This document shows, piece after piece, positions 24,447-36,450 of a stretch of DNA of 64,000 nucleotides (position 1 is the first letter of the stretch; every line of letters begins with the position of its first letter). A model generated the notes under the pieces. The model saw only the letters and a list, made by a program, of their open reading frames with translations. It had not been told where the DNA came from and made no database searches. Where the stretch lies: positions 2,294,001-2,358,000 of the forward strand of contig JAUKTV010000001.1 of the NCBI GenBank assembly GCA_030549205.1. The letters run 5' to 3'. The DNA comes from Apiosordaria backusii (Eukaryota > Ascomycota > Sordariomycetes > Sordariales > Lasiosphaeriaceae). The position numbers and the translations under genes are program-made.

Positions 24447-25172
24447 GATACCAGGCGTCGCTCTACGCGTCAGCGGCGAGTAGCCCGAGGTAGGCGTTTT
24501 GCCTGCTGACGCATTTATCAGCATTTTTAAGGAGTTAGGGGCTAATGGGAGGGGAGGTAATAAATCAGTGGTGCTGTCTGGTACTGTATTGGCGTTTCTT
24601 GGCAGGGTTTTGCTTGGGAGCAGGATGTCCTTTTATATTATCACCAGGAATATCTAGGCCCCACGGTTGGGCTTTGGAAGGGTTTGGGAAGGGTTTAGGG
24701 TGGGAATGCGCGTATATGCGTGGCAGGTTTGTTTTGAAGGAACAAGACAGAAAGATATTTTGTGTGGTTCTTATCAGCCGAAGTAGTCGTTGGAGCTGAG
24801 TCGTGTTTAGTATAGCGAGTATGTCTCCCAGCTATAGTTATGATGAATGAAGAAAGAAGTAAAGGACTATATAACACATTCACCAACCAACACTCTCTTG
24901 GTTCCGCCCGATTGGATTGGGGTGCTGTTGACTGAAGCTTTGTATCACCTGATTTCCTCCAATGACACCCCCTTGCTGTTGGTCGACAAGGCTGTATTGT
25001 ATGTATGTAGAAAGCTCGATTTAACCCCGCCTTCGTCTCCCATCATGAATACCAACGATCTGAACTATGGTTTATGATTGATAACTTTACCAGACACCCG
25101 TATTGTCTCCATATCGTCAACTTGACATTGTGCCAAACACAACTCCAACATACTTCGCTCTCTTTGGACAAG
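24447..25172. other. intergenic, nothing recognised
   Basis: 3' region of GCN5 and leader of the next small gene. A 76-codon open frame at 24847-25077 lacks support. Confidence 0.45.
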
Positions 25173-25547
25173 ATGAACACCGAAACCGAATGCTCCAAAT
25201 GGACCGACAGCCAGATCGTGACATATGTCATGTCGCAAATTCCAGGTGGTTTGGGTACTACTGAACTTGCCCCCATGCCCCATTTTCTCGCTCTCACAAG
25301 ATGTAGAAATTACTAATAACTCGATTGCCAACAAACAGGCATGACCCTAACCATCGACTCCAACGAGCTCGACCACATCGCCGCCGTCATTGACTACGAC
25401 GGGCCGGAAGGGCTGTTGACGATCAACGGGGATTTTGTGGTGACCGGATCTAGGAAGAGGAAGAGTGGGGTTTACTTGTATATCAGTGAGAAGGTGTATG
25501 TTATGGGGGAGTTTCCGAGGGTTAGGTGGGTTCACAAGGTTAAATAA
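25173..25547 (+). CDS. small protein of unknown function
   Basis: Two-exon gene model (25173-25245 and 25339-25547) joined at CCAG|GTGG...AACAG|GC in phase, coding 93 aa. The N-terminus (MNTETECSKWTDSQIV) resembles no family I know. The second exon contains LTIDSNELDHIAAVIDYDGPEG and a basic patch (GSRKRKSGVYLY), and ends in WVHKVK. Codon use and the clean splice support it, but no domain is recognised. A shorter version that uses only the second exon's ATG is possible. Confidence 0.5.
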
Positions 25548-26721
25548 GTTAATGGGGAAGGGAAGGGGGAAGCTGGTAGACTATCATGGTTACCTATTGA
25601 GGGGGTTCTTAAGTTGAGATTACGATGAGGAACAATGTGGGAAAAACAGCGGCAGATGCAGATGTAGATGATCATCAAGTTACGCTTGTAGCTAGGTGGC
25701 AGTATCAAGATTAGTGAACACACACCGAACCGGGGGGAGAAAATTAGTGGATTCTTTAACGTCCATCTCACTTAGCTCCCAGGTGTACGACCTGTCAATT
25801 TGATAGCTCAGAGGGATCCTATAGGTGACATCAGCTCGTATTTCCTATGGTTGTGAGCTCATGAAGGACCCAATGCATGGTTTTGGGGGGAAGACATCTA
25901 AGCAAAGTAGGAGCCCCTCGACCGGGTGATGACTGCACCTGGGGGCCGAGTTATTGGCAGCGAAGATGCATGTGAGATTGCGTTTTTGGTCAGCATTAGG
26001 GGTAGGAAATACGTGAGACGGGCTGGCAGGCTTCCTCATCCTCTTCAGCGTCATCGTAGAGTCGTAGACTAGTATCTTATCAGGTTCATCAACCAGAAGC
26101 TTGTGTATATTTCCAGTAATATTTCCCTTTTCTTCTGCCACACCCATCGACTAACACAAAGGTGCGAGGCTGTGGCACAATGTCAAGCCAAGTGGTCTGA
26201 GGTGAGATAGCCTACCACATTCAAGCCGCCGAATCACAAGATCCAATCACTTAACCACGGCAAGCAGAATATTAAAGATCAAGCATAATTGACAGTCAGC
26301 TTACCTGAAGCTTAAAGATGGCCCCGGCCTAAATTGCTGGGGTAGCGATGACAGGCTTTGTGGCGATGGCGGCATGGAGATAGGCAGAGCAACTTTGACA
26401 CAATTCAATCCAAGAACCATTGGTCGGTGGAAAATTATTCAGCAGGCTGCATATTTAGTCTAGCTTATGCAATTCACATTGATGTGTTGATGAGGATTCA
26501 GCCTCATGTCAAGGGATCTAGGGGTCATTCAAGGGTAGGAGACCTCTTTCCAGAGGTCAGGGCATAAGTTGTATGTGCCTGACACGATCAAAGTGATATA
26601 AGAGGGCCTTTCTTGCCCGGAGAATTGGCTTGGAATCACCACAACTGCTCACAGCTCTCATCAGCTCATCAGAATCACCTCATCATCTCCCCAAACCTGA
26701 CCACCAGCTAGTCCCATAACA
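25548..26721. other. intergenic, nothing recognised
   Basis: About 1.2 kb without a supported gene. A 100-codon ATG-initiated frame exists on the minus strand at 25845-26147 but has no recognised features. Confidence 0.45.
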
Positions 26722-27503
26722 ATGGCTGAATACGTCGCAGCTGCATCAGGTCAGTGGACCACCCCTATCCTTCGCCACGCACCTTTCAAATCAAAGTATC
26801 CAGTCTAACCCGAAACACAGGAGGAGTTGAGCTCTTCAACAAAGTCGTCGACGCCGTCAAGGGTGCCGTCGGCGCAGTCGAAGAGATCCAAGGCTCCGCC
26901 ATCAGAATCAAACGCGCCGCTGCTGCTGAAGCACTCAATGATCAAAACGAGTTCGCCGTCCGCGAGACCATCATCGCCAAGGCCATCGATGCCGTCCACG
27001 GGGTGGCTCCCGGCTGCAACATCTTAATCGTGGCCGACTACGGTCGCGACAAGAAGCACTTCAGGGGCGAGTGGAAGACGCAGCCGAATATCGAGCTAGA
27101 GCTTCCCAACGGACAGGTCGCTTTGTACCGCCTGTATATGTTCAACTCGGGCAAATACGACCGCCCTATGGGTCCCATCTGGGAGGCGAACTACATTCAG
27201 TACAGGGGCGCCCATGGCGGAGATGTCCAGAGAGAGACGCCTCCCGGTTGCATGTACCTGACGTTCCCTGAGGGCGATGGTCTGGATCCCAATGCTGAGG
27301 ATATCGAGGAGGAGGCCGATGATGGAGAGCCGATCCCACCTGAGGGCGATGGTCAGGGCCAGGGGGAGCAGCCGGCCGAGGAAGGACAGCCCGCTGAGGA
27401 AGCCGAGCAACCTGCAGAGGAAGCTGAGCAACCTGCAGAGGAAGTTGAGCAGCCGGCCGAAGAGGAGCAGCCTGCTGAGGAGGGCGGTGAGGAGGAGCAG
27501 TAA
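26722..27503 (+). CDS. hypothetical protein with Gln-Pro-Ala-Glu-Glu repeats
   Basis: 236 aa from exons 26722-26749 and 26821-27503 (71-bp intron, phase-compatible, TCAG|GTCAGT). The first 150 residues are a compact globular region (LFNKVVDAVKGAVGAVEEIQ, APGCNILIVADYGRDKKHF, YNSGKYDRPMG-like block), and the family is not recognised. The C-terminal third is acidic with tandem EQPAEEA-type heptads encoded by GAGCAACCTGCAGAGGAA-like DNA units (27370-27480), so copy number may vary between strains. A CT-rich leader precedes the ATG. No secretion signal is seen. Confidence 0.75.
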
Positions 27504-28517
27504 ATGATCGCTGTCTCGTCGTTAGCTTGAAGGGGACTCTTTCTCTTAACTGCTAGATCAAGCTCTTACTCGTCACTAATCTCTAGAGTTTGAGCGTCCC
27601 TGAATATATCGAGCTCAAAACTCAATGTCTGCCTTGCTTCTACCTGCCAAGGCAGCTGAATGCTCCCGAGTAATTCATTATCGAGGCGGCGAACAGAAAA
27701 AGGGTGACTGTACCAGAAGATAAAGGCATACTTCCGCAATGAATACGTCCACAACTCTCGGGAGTTGGGAGAGACAAGAAAAGGAGGTCGAAGAAAGTGC
27801 TAAAAGTCTGTGTCATAATGAGTTGCCCATCCGGGTTCCTAAATCCTGGAGCTTGGGTGGAACAGGAGATGGCCCAAGCTCCCCATGGCAAGATGGGACA
27901 CCAAACCCAAGAGTTTCACGGCCCCCAAGCCACCATTACAGCATAAGTGGGCGGTTTTGGAATCCAAAGGGCAGTTGTATAGGTCAGTGTACCCATGTAG
28001 GTAGTGACCGTTCGAGACCTAGCGTAGAGAATGCTTTGGGCATGCTGAATCCCAAACCTCCTGCCCCGCTCTGACCTAGCTCCAAACCCGTACGAGAACG
28101 ATCAAACAGATGCGATTGCCGCGACCTGGAGATCACCTCGCCGCCAGTTCGGTCTGTCTTGCTACTTCTGCTGGTCGTTGAAGCTATAAAAGGTGAGTAT
28201 TTGTCTGTTTGTAGTCGATTTGGTTTTCAGGTCGAGTTGTGCAGTACAAGAAGCTTCACCAAGCACCAAGACGTCAGGTACCCCGCGATTGCGCCCCTCC
28301 CCCTGTTCGAGCTCCCCCCTTTCTGTACCACCCGCAGCATCATCCCTACCCCGCAGTTCCCAAACGCGACCGACACCACCACCAACAACACCTTCAAACA
28401 ACATCACCTCCAACCCCCGAATCCCAATTCATATTTTGAACTTCAGTCTCTTTTTTACGCCTTACTCCAAGTAACACAGAAACTCTCTCAAAAATCTTCC
28501 AGTCCCAACCAGCCAAA
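27504..28517. other. intergenic, nothing recognised
   Basis: 3' flank of the repeat protein and the promoter/leader of the epimerase. Pyrimidine-rich sequence lies just upstream of the 28518 start. No gene seen. Confidence 0.45.
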
Positions 28518-29548
28518 ATGGTCGAACGCCCCAACAAGCCCTCCTCCCTCGTCGCAACCCCCGGCCTCCCCCCGCAACCAACAGTCTCCTTCTCCGACGA
28601 CAACTCCCTCGTCACCGCCACCCTACCCACCGGTGAGTCCATCACCGTCCTCCTCTACGGCGCCACGGTAATCTCCTGGAAAGACTCCTCCTCCTCCGAG
28701 AAGCTCTGGCTCTCCTCCGCCGCCAAGCTCGACGGCACCAAGCCCGTCCGCGGCGGCATCCCCCTCGTCTTCCCCGTCTTCGGCCCTCCCCCCCAGACCA
28801 CGCGCAAACCTCCTCCCTCCCCCAGCACGGCTTCGCCCGGACGTCCCGGTGGGAATTCCTCGGGAAATCCACCAGCGAAAGCTCGGGAACCCAACAAACA
28901 GGGGATTTGTCCGTCAAGCTCGATTTCGGCTTGTCAAGCGCGGCGGACGGGTTGGACCCAAAGGCCAAGGATGCGTGGCCGTACAAGTTCAACTTGATTT
29001 ACAGCGTCACGCTCAACAGGAAGGACCTCACGACGAGCTTGGTCGTGACGAATGATGACGAGAGGGCGTTTGATTGCCAGGTTTTGATGCATACTTACCT
29101 CAAGGTCAACGTATGTTACCCTCCCCACCCCAACACCCCAGAAAGCAGCAGTGAGGAAATTGCTAACAGAAAATATTAGGACATCACAAAAGTAACCATC
29201 TCCGGCCTCGACAGCTCGTCCTACGTCGACAAGGTCGATTCCGCCTCCACCAAGACCCAATCGGGAGAGATCAGGATTGAGGGCGAGACCGACAGGGTGT
29301 ACACTGCCGATGGTCCCGTGACCGTGACCGAGGGCGGCAAGACGCTTTACACCGTCACGAGGGACAACCTCTCGAATGTGGTTGTTTGGAATCCCTGGGT
29401 CGAAAAGGCCAAGGGGATGGGCGATTTCGAGCCAAAGGATGGGTACAAGGAGATGCTGTGCGTGGAGCCTGGGTCGGTGGGCGGTTGGCAGACGCTGGAG
29501 AAGGGGGATGCGTTTGAGGGGGCCCAGACGATTAGCTTAGGGGTTTGA
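28518..29548 (+). CDS. Glucose-6-phosphate 1-epimerase (single-base frameshift)
   Basis: Aldose-1-epimerase-fold enzyme of the YMR099C type, interconverting alpha and beta anomers of hexose-6-phosphates in the cytosol. Exons are 28518-29110 and 29180-29548. The N-terminal half (ESITVLLYGATVISWKD, PVRGGIPLVFPVFGPPP) and the C-terminal half (LPQHGFARTSRWEFLGKS, LVVTNDDERAFDCQVLMHTYL, DNLSNVVVWNPW, MLCVEPGSV) are clearly one protein but lie in different frames. The break falls at the C7 run 28788-28794. One more C restores 320 aa with FGPPPP directly followed by the QHGFAR segment. No intron fits, since the interval lacks GT/AG pairs. Confidence 0.87.
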
Positions 29549-29903
29549 CTGAGGGGTGTTCTCTGAAGGAGAGAATAACCACAATATGATATGACGGAAT
29601 GCAATGATGATATCAGCCATGTTTTGGTTTTTTAGGAAGACGAGTAGATGATATATGTTTCCTGTTTCATTAGTGTGACTTGGTGTTTATTGCTAGAGCT
29701 TTGATAAAAAGAGATCAAAAGCACATTTCACCCAAGTCACTTTTAACCGTTTGACAAGATTGTGAAATGTCTATCAACAGGCACTAAAAGAAAATCGACA
29801 GGCATAAAAAGGACAGTCAACAGGTATCAAAAGGCGGTCCATAGGTATGAAAGATAGTCGATAGACGTCTAAAGTATTCAAAAAGCCCTAAACTCTAAAG
29901 CCC
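29549..29903. repeat. convergent intergenic with 21-bp minisatellite
   Basis: Between the convergent epimerase and F-box genes. From about 29765 to 29880 there are five to six imperfect units of 20-23 bp with the shape AAAGATAGTCGATAGGCAT. The same unit family recurs near 36,495-36,615 and, on the other strand, near 44,860-45,020. Confidence 0.7.
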
Positions 29904-32210
29904 TCACGAAGGCCCTCTTCCGCCCAAGTACCTAGCAAAGCGGACATCATTAGCGTGCCGTTCCAGCGCCCGCCGCATCTGATGGCTGTACGCCTTCTCC
30001 TCGGCTTCCAGCTGCAGCTGCTCAGGGCTCGGAGGCTCTTCTTCGTCCATCTCAAAATCCTTGGGCCTACACCCAGGCTGCCGGGAAAAACTCAGCAGGC
30101 CCAGCTTCTCGCCCGTCCAAAACAGCAGGTCGTTGCTGTTGACGTTGGTGTTTTCCGCCACGGCCGCCGCCGCTCCCCGTGTTGGAAGAAGTTTCCGCGC
30201 GAGGTCGCCAGACCCTGGCATCGAGGCGAAAATGGAAGGACCTTCGAACCTTTCGCTGTGGCCTATTTTGTGGCGGCGCACCTCGGTAAACCCGTCTCGC
30301 TCGAACCACTTGACGTAACCCATTCCGTCAGCCACGGCGAGGCAAGAGCCGTGGTTCACCACCGACATCAGTTTGGAGGAAGCGCACGTCTGACGATTCC
30401 TGGCAGGCTTTTGCAGTTCCCCTGAAACCCTCGAATGCGCTACTGATCCGTCGGGTGGTAGGCTGTAGATCTCCAAGGAGCCCTTTGACTTGTACTCTCC
30501 ACATGCAATGAGCGTTCTTCCGGCAGCAGATTTGGACTTTTCCACCTGCTCCAGTGATAAGAGTCCTTTTCGTCGAGCCTCAGAATCAGTGTATGAGAAG
30601 GGATACGGCAGTGAAGTCATGCTACAGAGGTTGGCGCCCGAGTATATCGTCCCCTTGATACGCGAAAACTGGCGTCGGTCATAATGTAATATGCTCTTGA
30701 AGCGACCAGCAACGTAAATATCGTCAGACAGACTGTCAGGCTGACCTTCTGCCTGAAGATGAAGGATGCTCACTGGCCCTGGCTGTGCAAGGGGCGCATA
30801 AGGAGGCAACGGCTTGTCGTCGAATAGCTGTCGATACTGGCCTGCATAGAGGTCCTCCGGCTGGGTCTTGGTGCCATCGAAAGCATCTATCGTGTCAACG
30901 ATATCGCTTCGGGGTGGGCTTCTAGACCGGTAGTCATGAAGATGTAGACCGAGATTTGTGCCGACAGTGAGAGGGACGACCGAGCTAGCAGCTGATAGAG
31001 TTGTGATAGACCATGGGAATGCCTCGCGGTGTACCACCGAAAGTGTGGGTAGATCAACCTCAATCAAGTCTAATACAAATAGATGTTAGCCAGGATCAAC
31101 TGTATGGAGACTATCAACTGTGTGATATCCGGGATGCTTACATTGTTGTACTGCAAAAAAGGCTCTGTGCCTGTGGCTGTCCACGCTCACGCATTCGGTG
31201 ACGCCAGAATCCACCTTATTAGATCTACTCTTGTTATCAGAGCTAGGCCCATTGGCAAACAGGATGCCAGGCCGACTACGAGCCACAATGGCGCCCCTTT
31301 TTGTGCTGGAACTACCGCCCACATGCCAGAGACAGACACTCCCATCGTCGAGGGGAGCAACTGCTAGTATCTTTCCGTCCAGACGTTCCTCGCCCTCAGG
31401 GTAATACAAAGCTACGCCCCTGGCCTCAACGAAGTCCGCTGCTGACCTTGACTTGGTGCCATGCGTGTACCCCATCTGAAACCACGAGACGGATATCGGG
31501 CCTTGTCGACGGATGTATTCATCGTACCTATCACCAAATCTGTTAGCAAGTTAGGCTCATATACTCTTGCTGAGTGATTAGAGTAAAGAATAGGGGTCAG
31601 GAAGATCTATCGTACCAGGAGACCTGCTCCGTAGGAAAGATGGGGTCCCAATTCGCTGTGATGCGAACACGTTCTCTTTCTAGACGTTGATCCCTGATGA
31701 TGCGGTCCTCGTCTGCCCCTGTGGCAGAGATAGACTTTATCCATGTGTCGTCATTTGCATCTCCGTCTTCATCCAGTGAGAACCTGCCCCCATTGGCAGC
31801 TTGAAGCAGGGCGAGATTGAGGTCGTGAAGTCGAAGTCGACTACGAAGCGAAGAGAGGTAGGATGAGTCGCGCAGGCACCTTGCACGCCAGACAATGTCA
31901 TCACGGGCAATTTTGCTGAAATCACGGGAGACTCGCTGGACGTTGACCAGCTCTGGTGGCTCAAGAACTGTTGCTTGTTAGCTTCGACTCAACGAGGATG
32001 TAACGTTTTGAAAGGCACGCCCGTAGAGAAAGAGACTGTGACCACTGAGCTCTATCTCTGGGTCTAAATAACTGGTTTTACAGTGCCGATTTGTTTGTCC
32101 ACGGACAGCGTAGGATGGTAGGTAGTGTTGAGCAAATAGAAGTGGGCCCTGGACTTACATGACAGAATGTGGAGCAGAAGCTCTTTGGGCAGGCTTCCTA
32201 GACTTGCCAT
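29904..32210 (-). CDS. F-box protein, WD-like C-terminal region
   Basis: 651 aa from four exons (32210-32159, 31967-31616, 31527-31142, 31069-29904). The N-terminus is a canonical F-box assembled by the first splice: LPKELLLHILS joined to FLEPPELVNVQRVSRDF, expected to bind Skp1 in an SCF ubiquitin ligase. Beyond it the protein shows short beta-rich segments (DGSVCLWHVGG, FFAVQQY, GTNLGLHLHDYR, DIYVAGRFKSILHYD, LIACGEYKSKGSLEIYSLP, AVADGMGYVKWFE) typical of a beta-propeller, although classical WD repeats are not all evident. The end is an acidic/helical tail (EMDEEEPPSPEQ, RALERHANDVRFARYLGGRG). The substrate is unknown. Confidence 0.83.
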
Positions 32211-33150
32211 GGCGGACTATGTATGGGCTCGGATGCCTTGGGCAAACTCAAAAGAAGGAGATCTAGGATCTATGGGAACGAATGCTTGTGGAAGGGCATG
32301 GGAGTGCCAGGAAGAAGGGACCTCTTTGCACAAGGAAAAGAAGGCATCCTCAGGTGCAATGTGTAAGGTCGCTCACGGAGGTCTTTGGGGCGTAGGACTT
32401 TGTTCCAGGAATCGAAGCTTCAGGAACACATCCGTGAGACCCTCCTCCCAATCCGAACCCCGCGAGCTGGGAAGTGCCAGACCCGCAACCCCGCTCTGTG
32501 ATGCCCTGTCTCCCTGCGTCAAACGCCTCCACGCCACCCAACCGATAAGCCCTCCACTGAACCTGCTCGTCCGATAAGCCAATCCGTTGCACAATGGAGC
32601 TGCAAGGCCGCGCTATGCCCGATTCGGCCATTAATCCAATCTTGAGAATTTCTTATTACGAAGTCTCTTTTAACGACATTCGGTTTTCTCATATCAGATG
32701 GCCACAATAGTAATTGTGTGTGGCATCTGCTGCCATGAAATCGGCACATGTTCCCACATGAGTGCACCATGAAACCCGGGATTAGCCACGCGGTCCTGCA
32801 TCGCTGCGTTCCACAATCGAGCAATCGGCGGAGAGCCCTCAAATGAAGCGATTCCGGCTGGCCATCAAGGTCCCTGCCGAGGGGGGCGGTTGTGTTGTGT
32901 GGCCTGAATTTGGTGGGTTGTGTTGAGCTTGATGATGCGGATATGCGCGGAGGAGCTGATTCCTGGCCGTGCGTCACAGCTTTCTGCTCGTGCCCTTCAC
33001 ACAGGCATCAGATGGCAGTTCTAAAACCTGCTGCGCATACTTAGAGGTACCTCCTTGATACTTTCTGCTTTAAGGGTCTTTCAGATGCCGCCAGGATCCA
33101 TCGCCATGTTAATGCTTACACGGCCTCGGTTCCCAGGCAACGGCCAAGGA
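32211..33150. other. intergenic, nothing recognised
   Basis: 5' flank of the F-box gene, grading into the AT-rich repeat block. Open frames here lack domains. Confidence 0.45.
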
Positions 33151-36100
33151 GCCAAGTAAACAAGCCCCTATCTTCACAAGCAGATTGGCGTTTTATAGAT
33201 AGTGATGTATTTCTACAGAAAGAACTCTTCTACCAAGTCTTTTATGTAGTACAAGGCCGATCCCAAACTCTCACACTTCCAATCTGAGCTTTTATTATCA
33301 CCAGTCCAAACTGATAAAAGACACCATGCCCCCTCAGTCTGAGCTATCAACGACATTATTCCCTACAGTCTGAGCTTATAAACGATGTTATTCCTTGACA
33401 GTCTGAGCTAATATATGGCATTATCTAACCTTTGGCTATCTCTTACCGGAGTAAGGGGGTCTAGGGAGCCGTACGGCTAATTCTCAGCTTAAGGGCCTAT
33501 TTTGGACGAGCGGTTCAAGACGGTGTGGTACTTTGAGGGTATCCGGGCTTTGGAGTATTATAACCACAACGCTGGCCACATTGAAGGTCAAGATATACCA
33601 AATCGACGATTTCCTGTCGAATGGGCCCAGTTGCACGCCCGTACGGCTGGCCGTACATTTGCTGGCCTGGGTGGTGCGGTAGTGGTATTAAAGCTGCTAG
33701 AGGTTGTGAGGAAGGTACTATTCTTAAAGTACAAGCTGGCTATGAACCGCTTGTTCCAAAATGAACCTTTCGTTAAAATGAACCGCAGCACCGCCCGTGC
33801 GAGGTTCGTATGTATAAGTGGGTGTATAACTCCAACTAAACTTTCCGGCCTTATTTTATACAGACCGTAATTTGACCGGCTCCATATAACACACACAACA
33901 TCTTTGTGGTTCTGTTTACCAGCGCATCACGGACGGGTTCCTGCCGAGGGGACTTTGGACATCCGCTCAATTTCTTTTCGTCTTCACAACCAATAGACCC
34001 CCTCTGACCGGGTAAGCTGTGTTACATATATTGGAGTATTTAAACCCTTATCGTCATAAGGGAACATATATTTCCCAACAGTGATATCTCTCTACAGAAA
34101 GGACTCTTCTACTAAGTCTTTTAAGTACTATATTTTATTTGCCTGAGTTTTCTATGTAGCCGATTACAGCCTCATACACTTCCAATCTAAGCTTTTTATA
34201 TCACCAATCTAAACGAATAAAAGACATAGTCTGAGCTACTATCGACATTAATCCCTACAGTCTAAGCTTATAGACGATATTATTCTTTAAAGTTTAAGCT
34301 AATATATCACACTGTCCAAGCTTTGGTTGTCTGTAATGTTCGTATCGGAATAAGTAAACCCCTACCTTCATAAGCAAACTAACTCTTCCTAATAGTGATA
34401 TATCTCTATAGAAAGGACTCTTCTACCAAGTCTTTCAAGTAGCATATTCTCTCTGTCCGAGCTTTCTATATAGTTAATTCTAACCTCTTATTCTAACCTT
34501 TTACACTCCCAATCTGAGCTTTTTACTCTGCCAACCCAAGCTTTCAATGTCACCAATCTAATCTAAAAAGAGACATCATGCTCCTATAGTCTAAGTTATT
34601 AACAACATCTTACCTTTACAGTCTAAGCCAATACGCGGCACTGTCTGAGCTTTAGCTCTCTGTGCTGCATGTGTTGTAGTATTTAAACCTCTATTTTTAT
34701 AATCGGATTGTGATTGTAAAGATATGTATAGCTATATATCTTTACAGAACAAGCTTTTATATAGCTGATTCCAGCCTCTCATACTCCTAGTCTGAGCTTT
34801 TTTCTTTGCTAATCCAAGCTTTTTATATCATCAATCCAGACTAATAAAAGACATCATGCCTCTATAGTCTAAACTTATTAAGAATATTCCCTATAGTCTA
34901 AGCTTATAAGAGATATTATATCTTACAGTCTAAGCTTTAATATACAGGGTAAAAGAAAATCTACCCTTTAAAGTATCGGGCTAAGCGACAAAACACTATG
35001 AAGTTAAAGCCACTATATATATACAACTTTCTGTAGAAACTTAGTTATTCTAGTAGCTATTACTTAACTCCACAGTTTTACTTACCCATCACACATCGTA
35101 GTAAATGACATTATCTAAGCTTTCGCTGTCTGTGCTATATATTGTGATTAAACCTCTTTCTTAACAAGCGAACTGGCATTTCTTACCAGTCTTAGCTCTA
35201 TTAGAACATCTTCGCTACCACATTTGAGAAAGCAACCTTTACCTGCCCGAGCTTTTTACATAGCTAAGCCGAACCTTTCATACTCCCAATCCCAGCCCTT
35301 TCCTCTACTCATCGGAGCTTTTAAAACTATTGACCCAAGCTTTCTGAACTGTTAATCTAAGCTAATAGCAGACAGTTTGCCCTTTAGTTTGAGCTTATTG
35401 ATGACACTATTTCCTATAGTCTAAGCTAATAAACAAGGTTATTTATGCTTTCGCTGTCTTACCTTAACGGTGAAGCGTTTAGATGCCTATCCGAGTAAAG
35501 GACTTCTCTTCTTCGCAAATAAAGCAAAGTCTGCTTAAAAGAGCTAGCTCTTTTAACATAAACCGATCAACCGAACCTGCCAGTGCGAGCCTTTTCGGTC
35601 ACTAATCTAGGCTGATAGAAGACACTACCTGTATAACTCAAGCTGGTAGAAGACATCATCTAAGCTTCTTGCTGTCTTCCTTCTTTACTATAAGGGAAGG
35701 GGGAGATCTGCTGCCCTGCCGGATGCTTGAATCTTAAAATCTACAAGTTTTAACTTGAAGTTCTCTATTTAACTAGCCTCTTACCCGCTCAACCCAAGCT
35801 TTATACACTTCCAGATCAAGCTTTCAAAAGACATTATCCAAGCTTACTTTTTCTTTACTACGTCTGGTACCCAGTGTTAACAATATGACCAATCTAAGCC
35901 TATTACATACTCAATCTAAGCTTTCTGTGCTCATAATCTGAGCTATTTAAAAAGATATCCCAAGCTTTTCGGTGTTATTCTTTTATCTACTACTGTTATT
36001 GCTATCATTTATGCTATTGGGAGTACTAGTTGATGATACAATAACAGGCCTCGATTTGAAATGAAACCCTGTCTCAAAGACAGATAGATATCAATGTAAG

Positions 36101-36450
36101 GTAGAGCAGTGCCCTCAATAATTAAGTATCTTAAAAAAAGGACAACAATTAACTACCCATCGAAGTGTGCCGATCATCACTCAAGTCCGTTGCCAATATA
36201 TTGTTAGAGCAGCACCAAAAGAGGGACAACTCTCTGATGATGAAAGAAGTACCTGAATAGATATTTTCGATGTATACCAGCCGAATCTATCCAATCTTTT
36301 CATACTCTCAATCCAAGCTTCCAAACATATATCTTCTGGCCCCAGTCCGAGCTACCGAAAGACATTATCTGAGCTTCCTATACTTACAGCCCGAGCTAGT
36401 CAGATAATATCCTAGTTTCTGTTATTTATGAGGATGCTCTAGACAAAAGG
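33151..36450. repeat. AT-rich hierarchical tandem repeat array
   Basis: About 3.3 kb of AT-rich DNA with almost no open frames. The core CAGTCTGAGCT (variants CAATCTAAGCT, AGTCTAAGCTT) recurs dozens of times, locally every 31-33 bp (for example at 33335, 33366 and 33399). These short units are organised into larger monomers of roughly 310-330 bp. The landmark TCTACAGAAAGGACTCTTCTACCAAGTC occurs in variant form near 33,215, 34,095 and 34,405, and the landmark AAACCCCTACCTTCATAAGC near 33,160, 34,045, 34,355, 34,690 and 35,150. Decay increases towards 36.4 kb. The AT bias and loss of frames would fit repeat-induced point mutation, but this was not computed. Confidence 0.8.
33442..34016. mobile_element. 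MITE-like element with terminal inverted repeats
   Basis: A 575-bp segment interrupts one repeat monomer. Its left end reads CTTACCGGAGTAAGGGGG and its right end, reverse-complemented, reads CTTACCCGGTCAGAGGGG, about 25 bp of imperfect inverted repeat that continues with TCTA. Removing it rejoins ...TTTGGCTATCT with GTGTTAC, as in the uninterrupted neighbouring monomer (TTTGGTTGTCTGTAATG). The flanks share a CT dinucleotide that could be the target duplication. Inside are a 122-codon frame (33502-33870) without recognised domain and a 12-bp palindrome AGCCGTACGGCT at 33467-33478. Its GC content is visibly higher than the surrounding array. Confidence 0.6.

Noticed and set aside
25845..26147. 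100-codon minus-strand ATG frame
   Set aside because: No homology clue, no splice partner, and isolated in an intergenic stretch.
33151..36450. CRISPR-like array
   Set aside because: Repeats are degenerate, spacers are also repetitive, and the DNA is fungal nuclear; it is a satellite-type repeat, not CRISPR.
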